Positions 1-5,244 of a DNA stretch of 7,132 nucleotides are shown one piece after another; the stretch's first letter is position 1, and every line of letters begins with the position of its first letter. The stretch comes from Planctomycetota bacterium (lineage in GTDB: Bacteria > Planctomycetota > Phycisphaerae > WQYP01). The notes under the pieces were generated by a model that did not search any database, was not told the DNA's origin, and saw only the letters and a list, made by a program, of their open reading frames with translations. The position numbers were made by a program, and so were the translations under genes. Where the stretch lies: positions 1 through 7,132 of the forward strand of contig JAJZCU010000101.1 of assembly GCA_021828935.1 (NCBI GenBank). The letters run 5' to 3'.

Positions 1-10
1 CGCTGCTTTA

Positions 11-3000
11 TTATTTATTTTTGTGCATCCATGCCTGAATCAGCGACAGCGTTTTTGGGCCGTCGTCTCGGGAGGCATACTGCAGGGCGTTGCGCCCTTT
101 CTTGTCTTTTAATTTCGGATTCGCGCCCGCTTTTAATAGCAATGAAACAGTGGCGGCGGGATGCTTTGCCAGGCAGGCGTAATCCAACGGCGTCATGCCA
201 CTATTATCGGCAAGATTCACATTGGCGCCGGCGTGCAGGAGCGCCATGACGGGTTTCAGATAGCCAGAGGCGGCCGCGGCATCAAGGGGCGTGTCGCCCT
301 CGTGGTTCTTCGCGTTTACGTCCGCGCGGGATTTCAGCAGCACCTGCACCGCGCGGAAATGACCGTTACCCGCGGCAAACAGCAGGGCGCCGCGCCCTGT
401 GGAATCGGCTGCGTTCACGGCCGCGCCGTGCCGAATCAGTAAAGCCACGATTCGTGGATTCCCACCTTGAGCGGCCATTTCCAGCGCACTATTTTTTCCC
501 TTGGTTACCGCGTTTAGCGTCGCGCCGGCGTTGATCAGCGCCCGCGCCGCTCTGAAATGGCCCCCCGACGCGGCGGCCATGAGAGGCGTCCCCCCCATGG
601 AATTGGCTGCATTCACTTTCGCGCCATGCGCGATGAGCAACGCCACGATTCGTGGATTTCCTTCTCGTGCCGCCGGGTCCAGCGCCGTATTTTTTCCACT
701 GGTGGCGACGTTCACGGCCGCGCCGGCTTTTATCAGCACCCGCGCCGCGCGGAAATGACCGCCGGCAGCGGCAACCATCAGCGCCGTGCGCCCCGCCGAA
801 TCGGCTGTATTCACTTTGGCGCCGTGCCCAATGAGCAACGCCACAACCAGCGGATTCCCGCCGTGAGCGGCAGCCTCAAGGGCGTTTAAGTCCTGTATTT
901 TCGCAGCCTTTGCACCGACTGCGGCGCCGGCGTGGATCAATGCGCGAACCGCCGTCGGGCCGTTCTTCGCCGCCGCAATCATCAACGGCGTAAGCCCCGA
1001 TTTGGTAACGCTGTTGGGATGGGCGCCATGCTTTAGCAGGATTGTTACAATTTTTCCACAGCCCGAATCCGCGGCGCACATGAGCACAGATTTGCCATCA
1101 TTCATCTTTGCATTTACATTCGCTCCGACCTTCAGCAGAACCGGGGCGTTCCTGGTACACCCGTTCAGCGCCGCCAGCGCCAGTGCGCTGGCGCCCAGAG
1201 AGTTGCGGGCGTTTACGTTCGCTCCGTGCCGAATCAAAAGCGAAAGCATCTTGGGTTGTTCGTGTGCCGCCGCGAAAAAAAGGGCGGCTTGATTGTCGTC
1301 TTTCGGCGCCGCGGCATTTACGTCGGCGCCGGATTTAAGCAGGAAGCGCGCCGCCTTGAGCTGGCCAAGTGCCGCTGCGGCCATCAGCGGCGTCACGCCC
1401 ACGGCGTTTCGGATATTCACTGGAAACGCGCCCGCGGCTTTGGAAAGAATGTATTTAAGCATGGCCACATGGCCGCCGCACGCCGCGCGATACAACAGCG
1501 TGTCGCCCTTGTTTTCAGGGACGTGCAGCCGTGCGCCGTGCTGGCGCAGCAAGTTGAAGAGTCGAAAGTTGCCCGACCAAGCTGCCAGGGATAAGGGCGT
1601 TTGACCGTTGCGATTTTTGCCGTTGACATCCGCACCATGCTTAAGCAACCACCGCACCGCCGGGATATTATCGACCTGTACGGCCGCGAATAACGGCGCG
1701 GCCATTGAATTGGGCCCTGGGTTTACCTTTGCGCCCGCCAGAACCAGCTCTTGCCATGCCCTCGGGCCACCGGGCCCGCCCACCGCATCGTCCAGGGGCG
1801 GCCATTTTTTCGCGCCGAAATTGACATCCTTTTTTGCCGGCCCAGCCAGAAGAATTCTAATGATGTTAATATTGCCGCCCATCGCCGCGTAATCCAGCAC
1901 GGTCCATCCGGCTCTATCGATGGCCAGCGGATTGGCGCCCGCCCGCAGCAACGCCGCCACGCCGGGGCGGTCGCCATGCAATGCGGCGTGCATCAGCGGG
2001 GTTTCGCCCATTGAATCCGCCTTGTTGGGATCCAGCCCACGCGCCAATTGGCCGCGGTAAGACCGGGGCGGGGACCATTGGACCCAAACTTTTTTGGCCG
2101 CGTAATCGAAGGTCAGCCGATAGTTTTTTAAGAATCTTCCGCCGATCAAAAGATTTGGCTTGGCAAAACCTTCCAATTGCAATTGCCATGGCGTCGTGAC
2201 TGGCGCATAGATATGCCTGGGATTATCAATTGTTTTCCCCAAGACCGCCAGATGCGCATTTCTGGCCTGAAACAATCGGCCACGCATCTGGATATCTCGG
2301 ACGCTCTGGGAAAAAGATTGCCGGTTGACCAAATTCGGATGATCGTGAACGTACTCCGGCATTAGAATTGCGGTGACACTGGTTCCGGTATCGGGGCACC
2401 AACTAATAGGGCTTGCGTTGAGCGTGCCGACAAGCGTGGGAATACCGAGGCGCGCAAATAACCTGGACACCAGGATTCCATCTTTTGTGGCGCCGGATTT
2501 GTAGGCAATTTTCAATGGATATGACTTTGCGCCCAAGGGGGCACGAAACGTTTTGGGGTTATAAAAAATTAGCTTGGAATTGCGATAGTCAATGGTAAAC
2601 GGCATTCGGCCCAGAATGTCTCCACCAATTCCGCCGATTTGGTTCCTGTATTGATGGCCTTTAACTTTTGAAAGCCCAAAGGCGCAAATGGCGCTGTTCG
2701 TAAACGTAATGGGCCCAATTTGAAAGCGGCGAAGACGCCGAATATCAACCCGGTGGCCTTTCCATGTCATATGCATTTGCAGGGCCACCGGCAGAAATCT
2801 GCGATCGGCTACTTGCCGGCTGATGTAAGATGTCCGAGCACCGGTGTCGATGAAAAACGGGCCCAGAAACCTGCCGTTGATGCGCACGGCGGAGGTCACT
2901 GGAACGCCATTGACGATGGTAAATGGTATTGACACTTGGGCCACGTTTTTGGGAAAGACCAGCGCATCTGCAGGGCCAGCGGCGGCCACGGGTGTGCGGG

Positions 3001-3130
3001 CCCAGACCGTACGCGCGGGCGCGTGCGGGGCAGCGCGGGCCACGGTTCCCGCCACGATCGCATTGGCCCCCGCCCCCGAAATGGGCGCGAGAACGCCAGC
3101 GGCTAAAACCAGGAGGTTCTTCCTATCCAT
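11..3130 (-). CDS. Exported aspartyl protease-like / ankyrin repeat protein
   Basis: Encodes 1039 aa. The start is the ATG at 3130 (MDRKNLLVL...). The open frame continues upstream only because it reads through the tRNA remnant and element DNA. A GGA about 10 nt before the ATG is a weak ribosome binding site. Residues 1-35 look like a signal peptide (basic start, hydrophobic Leu/Ala/Gly stretch, Ala-rich end), so export is likely. Residues 60-350 hold two retropepsin/pepsin-like lobes. The first has DTGA at 95-98 and ILGRMPFTIDY near 172-182; the second has DTGTS at 247-251 and IGGRFLKNYRLTFDY near 329-343. Both catalytic Asp positions are present, so an active bilobal aspartic protease is possible. 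From about 375 to the C-terminus there are about 20 ankyrin repeats of about 33 aa (G-TPL--AA-G----V--LL--GA-VN), a protein-binding scaffold; the third is degenerate. The substrate is unknown. The domain calls are strong; the biological role is not known to me. Confidence 0.93.
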   Translation of the reverse strand: MDRKNLLVLAAGVLAPISGAGANAIVAGTVARAAPHAPARTVWARTPVAAAGPADALVFPKNVAQVSIPFTIVNGVPVTSAVRINGRFLGPFFIDTGARTSYISRQVADRRFLPVALQMHMTWKGHRVDIRRLRRFQIGPITFTNSAICAFGLSKVKGHQYRNQIGGIGGDILGRMPFTIDYRNSKLIFYNPKTFRAPLGAKSYPLKIAYKSGATKDGILVSRLFARLGIPTLVGTLNASPISWCPDTGTSVTAILMPEYVHDHPNLVNRQSFSQSVRDIQMRGRLFQARNAHLAVLGKTIDNPRHIYAPVTTPWQLQLEGFAKPNLLIGGRFLKNYRLTFDYAAKKVWVQWSPPRSYRGQLARGLDPNKADSMGETPLMHAALHGDRPGVAALLRAGANPLAIDRAGWTVLDYAAMGGNINIIRILLAGPAKKDVNFGAKKWPPLDDAVGGPGGPRAWQELVLAGAKVNPGPNSMAAPLFAAVQVDNIPAVRWLLKHGADVNGKNRNGQTPLSLAAWSGNFRLFNLLRQHGARLHVPENKGDTLLYRAACGGHVAMLKYILSKAAGAFPVNIRNAVGVTPLMAAAALGQLKAARFLLKSGADVNAAAPKDDNQAALFFAAAHEQPKMLSLLIRHGANVNARNSLGASALALAALNGCTRNAPVLLKVGANVNAKMNDGKSVLMCAADSGCGKIVTILLKHGAHPNSVTKSGLTPLMIAAAKNGPTAVRALIHAGAAVGAKAAKIQDLNALEAAAHGGNPLVVALLIGHGAKVNTADSAGRTALMVAAAGGHFRAARVLIKAGAAVNVATSGKNTALDPAAREGNPRIVALLIAHGAKVNAANSMGGTPLMAAASGGHFRAARALINAGATLNAVTKGKNSALEMAAQGGNPRIVALLIRHGAAVNAADSTGRGALLFAAGNGHFRAVQVLLKSRADVNAKNHEGDTPLDAAAASGYLKPVMALLHAGANVNLADNSGMTPLDYACLAKHPAATVSLLLKAGANPKLKDKKGRNALQYASRDDGPKTLSLIQAWMHKNK
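302..895 (-). repeat. Three tandem 198-bp double-ankyrin units
   Basis: Within the ankyrin gene, residues about 746-943 form three successive 66-aa units. Each pairs one repeat carrying GNP(R/L)(I/V)VALLI with one carrying GHFRAA/GHFRAV. The GNP motif recurs at residues 758, 824 and 890 and the GHF motif at 791, 857 and 923, exactly 66 residues apart. This points to duplication of a two-repeat block rather than of single ankyrin repeats. Confidence 0.85.
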
Positions 3131-3152
3131 AAAGTTTTTCCAGAAGATTGAC

Positions 3153-3199
3153 AGCGGGCGATGGGACTCGAACCCACAACAGCCAGCTTGGAAGGCTGG
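3153..3199 (-). other. tRNA-Gly(TCC) 3' fragment, attachment-site core
   Basis: Read on the minus strand, 3199-3183 is an anticodon arm: stem CCAGC/GCTGG, loop CTTCCAA, anticodon TCC at 3192-3190. Then come a variable loop, a T arm (GTGGG, loop TTCGAGT, CCCAT; 3177-3161) and the acceptor 3' strand CGCCCGC (3160-3154) with discriminator T at 3153, as expected for tRNA-Gly. No CCA is encoded. Past 3200, where the D arm and 5' acceptor strand should be, the sequence is A-rich and unrelated, so this is not a functional tRNA gene. A 3' fragment beginning at the anticodon stem is the typical duplicated core left by tyrosine-integrase integration into a tRNA gene. The missing 5' half means element DNA lies at higher coordinates and chromosome at lower ones. 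The intact tRNA-Gly should be at the other element end. Confidence 0.85.
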
Positions 3200-3429
3200 A
3201 AAAAACGACCAAAAACCCCAATAGAACCGCCTGTTCTCCGGCCCGTGGACCAAATGTAGTACCAAGCTTTTCGCGTCAAAAGGCTGGATGCCCGGTTCCA
3301 GCCTGTGGACCAAACTGTGGACCAAATGCGGCTGGAAATGACCCTGAGCTTGCCGCGATTGTGGCGGCCTGGCCACGCCTGTCGGCGCCCCGCCGCAAGG
3401 CCCTGGCCGCCATGGCTACCGCGGAATAG
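3154..3429 (+). pseudogene. Detached C-terminal tail of a tyrosine integrase (putative)
   Basis: A plus-strand frame runs through the tRNA remnant antisense (GDGTRTHNSQLG), then KTTKNPNRTACSPARGPN..., and ends in DPELAAIVAAWPRLSAPRRK...AMATAE with TAG at 3427-3429. The closing pattern (DPEL-IV-AWP-L---R--AL-AM), preceded by GPN-rich linkers, resembles the ends of planctomycete-type site-specific integrases as I remember them; no search was done. No catalytic integrase residues are present, so this would be only the tail. In the excised circle, the integrase body from the far end of the element would read through the attachment core into this tail. Integration separates the two parts and probably leaves this piece untranslated. 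Alternatively it is a chance open frame: GC-rich DNA often gives open frames, and 'DGTRTHN' is merely what an antisense tRNA 3' end encodes. Confidence 0.45.
3245..3327 (+). repeat. GTGGACCAAA repeats beside the attachment core
   Basis: Exact copies of GTGGACCAAA lie at 3245-3254, 3305-3314 and 3317-3326. A degenerate copy (TAGTACCAAG, 3257-3266) completes a second pair. Within each pair the ACCAA cores are 12 bp apart, and the pairs are 60 bp apart. The location, 45-130 bp inside the element from the core, suits arm-type integrase or excisionase sites. The same DNA encodes the GPN repeats of the integrase-like tail, so protein-level repetition is an alternative explanation. Confidence 0.5.
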
Positions 3430-3430
3430 G

Positions 3431-3470
3431 TATAATTGTATTAGATATGAATACAACATAATAATTCCTG
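3431..3470 (+). promoter_or_regulatory. AT-rich segment with TATAAT box and inverted repeat
   Basis: Immediately after the TAG at 3427-3429 the sequence turns AT-rich. TATAAT at 3431-3436 overlaps an inverted repeat by one base: TTGTATT at 3436-3442 and AATACAA at 3450-3456, 7-bp arms with a 7-bp spacer. No good -35 hexamer is placed for this TATAAT. ATAATTCCTG at 3461-3470 recurs exactly at 4027-4036 on the far side of the iteron region. It may be a promoter with an operator, or simply low-complexity sequence. Confidence 0.3.
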
Positions 3471-3554
3471 AAAGAAACGGTTGTCCTATGTCTGTCGCAC
3501 TAACCCCGGAATCACATATGCGAACATCCTACCGCAGTCTAAAAATACATACTA

Positions 3555-3574
3555 CCCCCTTGGGGGCGGTTTTT
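3555..3574 (+). terminator. Weak hairpin plus T-run
   Basis: CCCCC then TT then GGGGG (3555-3566) can form only a 4-bp CCCC/GGGG stem with a CTTG loop. It is followed by CGG and TTTTT (3570-3574). It could terminate plus-strand transcription leaving the integrase tail in the circular form. The stem is short and separated from the T-run. Confidence 0.25.
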
Positions 3575-3719
3575 GCTGTCGCACAAATTTTTGGAGTGCG
3601 CAAACCCGCATGGCTATTGGGTTTTATGAAAAATTTGAACGACAATCGCGTTTTGACGGGCGAAGTCGCACAAAATGACGCCGCTGGGAAACATCTCATT
3701 CATTGGCGTTTTTGTGCGG

Positions 3720-3741
3720 TTTGTACGACATGTCGTACAAA
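3720..3741. promoter_or_regulatory. Perfect 22-bp palindrome of two inverted iteron halves
   Basis: TTTGTACGACA (3720-3730) is followed directly by its exact reverse complement TGTCGTACAAA (3731-3741). Each half differs from the array motif at one base (A for G at position 6). In iteron replicons, inverted repeats of iteron half-sites commonly act as the operator where the initiator dimer represses its own gene, while direct repeats bind monomers at the origin. It has no T-run, so it is unlikely to be a terminator. Confidence 0.6.
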
Positions 3742-3883
3742 TTTGGCCAGTTTGTTAAAGTATGACGATTTTCAAAAACTGTGCTTTTGTTGGCGTTTTG
3801 TGCGTCTTTTAGGCGACAAGCCGTGCGATTTGTGCGACATAGCACGCCACCGCCGGCCCGCTGTTTTGTGCGACCGTTGGTGT

Positions 3884-3991
3884 TTTGTGCGACACGACGT
3901 GCAATACGCCTGATTTGTGCGACACGCCACACAACCCGCCGTGCGGTTTGTGCGACACGACGTGCGATACGCCTGATTTGTGCGACACGCC
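3884..3991 (+). repeat. 45-bp block duplicated at 63-bp interval
   Basis: The 45 bp at 3884-3928 recur at 3947-3991 with a single difference (A at 3903, G at 3966). Each block has two iteron copies 30 bp apart, joined by a spacer containing ACGACGTGC and ATACGCCTGA. The 18 bp after each block are only partly alike. This shows that the array grew by segmental duplication. Confidence 0.85.
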
Positions 3992-4025
3992 GCCGCCCGC
4001 TGTGGGCGGTGGCGGATGTCGGCGT

Positions 4026-4067
4026 TATAATTCCTGCGGGTAAGCCACCGCGTTGCAACGCGGCGGC
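4026..4067 (+). promoter_or_regulatory. TATAAT box and GC-rich palindrome before the leader ORF
   Basis: TATAAT at 4026-4031 is a perfect -10 hexamer, but the -35 region (around 4003-4008, TGGGCG) is poor. A start near 4038 would place the 16-bp perfect palindrome at 4048-4063 (CCGCGTTG then CAACGCGG) in the first transcribed bases. With one mismatch the palindrome extends to 4044-4067. It could be an operator or a 5' hairpin in the transcript of the downstream genes. Confidence 0.4.
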
Positions 4068-4077
4068 CTAATGCCTG

Positions 4078-4142
4078 GGAAGGTTGGACGATGTTGTACC
4101 TGTCGGCCACCTTCCTGGGCAACCCGCCTTAATAAGGTACAA
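4078..4142 (+). promoter_or_regulatory. Leader RNA with alternative pairings over the ribosome binding site
   Basis: GGAAGGT (4078-4084, the leader ORF's ribosome binding site) is complementary to ACCTTCC (4109-4115). TTGTACC (4094-4100), inside that loop, is complementary to GGTACAA (4136-4142), which overlaps the AAGG used by the 4147 gene. ACCTT (4109-4113) could alternatively pair with AAGGT (4134-4138). The pairings can form a pseudoknot or compete. Ribosomes on the leader ORF would cover TTGTACC and free the downstream site. No energy was calculated. Confidence 0.4.
4091..4132 (+). CDS. 13-residue leader ORF (MLYLSATFLGNPP)
   Basis: ATG at 4091, TAA at 4130-4132. It is preceded by GGAAGG (4078-4083) at 7 nt, the best Shine-Dalgarno match in the window. 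The stop falls 14 nt before the ATG of the 236-aa gene (4147), in a different frame. A terminating ribosome would therefore reach the next ribosome binding site (AAGG, 4134-4137), which suggests translational coupling. Short leader peptides that gate initiator translation are known in IncFII (Tap) and IncI-type (RepY) plasmids. The resemblance here is in layout only; I recognise no sequence similarity. Confidence 0.45.
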   Translation: MLYLSATFLGNPP

Positions 4143-4146
4143 ACCC

Positions 4147-4857
4147 ATGCTTGTTTCCTCATTCCAGTCTTCCATTGCCAAAGACCTTCCCACCCGGATG
4201 GAGAAAGCCCTGGCCGACGTGATGGACTTTGTGCGAAACCCGCCGGCCAACCCACGCCCCGACATTTGGTTTGCCGCGATGACCTTACTGGGCCGCGTCA
4301 ACCGCTTGGCCGGCCTGGCTGGCCTGCCGGACGCATTATCCACGAATACGTTTACGGTTGATGGGGGCAATCCGCTGACGCAACAGATATATTCATCCAT
4401 GCTGCTGATGCCGCCCCCAACCAGCGACGACAAGGCCACCCTGTTCCTGAAGTACCACGTCATCAGTCTGGCCCACCGCTACCCCGACGGCCAAGTGGGC
4501 CCAATAGGCCCACCGACCACGACGCACACGCTGGCCAAGCCAGAAGAATGTGCGGGCGCCTTTGCGGCCTGGAGCCGTTTCCTGAAAGACGCGGCCCCGA
4601 TGCCGCCGGAGCCGGCAATCACCGTCAACACCAAGAAAGCACGCATCATGCGGCGCCGCCGCTGGATGGTGGGGCGGATTATGGAGTTGCTGAAGTTGGG
4701 CAAGACGCCAAGCGAAGTGGTGGCCACGCTGGCCGCCGAATCTGAGGGCGAAGGCCACGAGCCGGTTGGCGAGCGGACCATCAAGGCGGATTTGGCATGG
4801 ATAAAGGCCAATCCTGGCCGGCTTTCCGCCCCGGCCGGTGCAATTTCTGCGAAATAA
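4147..4857 (+). CDS. Putative DNA-binding protein with C-terminal winged HTH
   Basis: Encodes 236 aa. The ATG at 4147 is preferred because AAGG lies 9 nt upstream. An upstream in-frame TTG at 4084 overlaps the leader ORF and its ribosome binding site. I do not recognise a named family. Residues 1-160 are mostly helical-looking, with VMDFVRNPPANPRPDIWFAA near 25-44. Residues about 164-220 begin with a basic run (KKARIMRRRR) and continue as an HTH-like segment: MVGRIMELLKLGKTPSEVVATLAAE, then GERTIKADLAWIK. The second part resembles the recognition helix of DeoR-type winged helices (ERT-K-DL). It follows the iteron array and leader ORF and precedes the primase genes, so a replication initiator or a regulator binding the iterons is a reasonable guess. 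No membrane segment or catalytic motif is seen. Confidence 0.8.
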   Translation: MLVSSFQSSIAKDLPTRMEKALADVMDFVRNPPANPRPDIWFAAMTLLGRVNRLAGLAGLPDALSTNTFTVDGGNPLTQQIYSSMLLMPPPTSDDKATLFLKYHVISLAHRYPDGQVGPIGPPTTTHTLAKPEECAGAFAAWSRFLKDAAPMPPEPAITVNTKKARIMRRRRWMVGRIMELLKLGKTPSEVVATLAAESEGEGHEPVGERTIKADLAWIKANPGRLSAPAGAISAK

Positions 4858-4885
4858 ATTTCACCGAAAATTTCACCGAAAATTT
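4858..4885 (+). repeat. Tandem 12-bp repeat ATTTCACCGAAA
   Basis: Two exact head-to-tail copies (4858-4869, 4870-4881) plus a partial third (ATTT) directly after the stop of the 236-aa gene. The rest of the 180-bp gap to 5038 has no gene that I can support. It carries a second copy of GTGCAATTTCT (4838-4848 and 4939-4949) and TGCACC twice. These may be control sites for the operon starting at 5038. Confidence 0.5.
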
Positions 4886-5037
4886 AATGCAAGGCCGCGA
4901 AGCACCTATCGCCATTGTGTTTTATGCACCATGACCGTGTGCAATTTCTAACCTGTGGCAAGCCAAAAAATGCACCAAACCCCTAAAGGTATCGGCGCCG
5001 CAATGTGGCGGCCCCTGTACATTTAGGATGAACATCT

Positions 5038-5244
5038 ATGCCTGCCACCATTTCGGAAACCCCCACACAAAAACTTCTGACGGTAAAGCAAGTCGCGGCG
5101 GCCCTGGGGCTGTCCACGCGGACTGTGTGGAAGCTTGCCAGCAAAGGCGACCTGCCCCAGCCTTTGACCCTTGGTGCAAAGGCCCGACGTTGGCCCGCCG
5201 CCGACGTGGACGCGTACATCGGCCGCCTGGCCGCCGCACGCTGA
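5038..5244 (+). CDS. AlpA/Xis-like helix-turn-helix protein
   Basis: Encodes 68 aa. ATG at 5038 with TTAGGA (5023-5028) 9 nt upstream. The protein is essentially one MerR/excisionase-type HTH: LLTVKQVAAALGLSTRTVWKLASKGDLPQP at about 13-42, then a wing with KARRW (48-52) and DVDAYI (56-61). The pattern matches AlpA/HTH_17 regulators that act as excisionases (directionality factors) or activators in integrated elements. As the first gene before the primase and ATPase genes, it may control excision or the replication operon. The paired repeats near the attachment core (3245-3327) are possible targets, by inference only. The frame of the next gene opens inside its 3' end. Confidence 0.87.
   Translation: MPATISETPTQKLLTVKQVAAALGLSTRTVWKLASKGDLPQPLTLGAKARRWPAADVDAYIGRLAAAR

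Larger units (their letters stand above)
3493..3987. repeat. Iteron-like array, 11-bp core TTTGTGCGACA
   Basis: Forward copies: exact at 3829-3839, 3884-3894, 3914-3924, 3947-3957 and 3977-3987; 10 of 11 at 3865-3875; looser at 3711-3721 and 3797-3807. Reverse-orientation copies: exact at 3577-3587; 10-bp core at 3665-3674; one mismatch at 3493-3503. Forward copies cluster in the right half at intervals of 36, 19, 30, 33 and 30 bp, and inverted ones lie to the left. The stretch has no convincing gene. Open frames across it give Cys-rich strings (CRTN or CAT-type runs) that only reflect the repeats. Arrays like this are typical of replication origins bound by a plasmid-type initiator, or of partition sites. 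The proximity of primase and helicase genes favours an origin. Confidence 0.7.

Noticed and set aside
501..1604. Several plus-strand open frames opposite the ankyrin gene
   Set aside because: GC-rich antisense shadows with repetitive Ala/Arg/Pro composition and no domain; the minus-strand ankyrin frame explains the region.
3153..3199. Functional tRNA-Gly gene
   Set aside because: The D arm and 5' acceptor strand are missing; only the 3' half exists.
3131..3376. N-terminal extension of the ankyrin gene on the minus strand (82 extra residues)
   Set aside because: It reads through the tRNA remnant and into element DNA; the ATG at 3130 begins a good signal peptide.
3305..3913. Plus-strand open frame of about 200 codons, or 141 aa from ATG 3488, rich in Cys
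   Set aside because: Its composition from about 3700 on is dictated by the iteron repeats, it has no convincing ribosome binding site or domain, and it overlaps the probable origin. A short real gene from 3488 is not fully excluded.
3829..3991. CRISPR array
   Set aside because: The core repeat is only 11 bp, spacing is irregular (19-36 bp), the spacers are themselves repeated, and no cas gene is present.
3696..4122. Minus-strand open frames with repeated CRTN peptides
   Set aside because: The peptide repeat is the translation of the reverse-complement iteron (TGTCGCACAAA). Two overlapping frames both show it, as expected for non-coding repeats.
4228..4238. Further iteron copy (TTTGTGCGAAA, one mismatch) inside the 236-aa gene
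   Set aside because: An isolated match explained by codons for D-F-V-R-N; too weak alone to call a site. The same applies to TGTCGCACCCA at 5339-5349.
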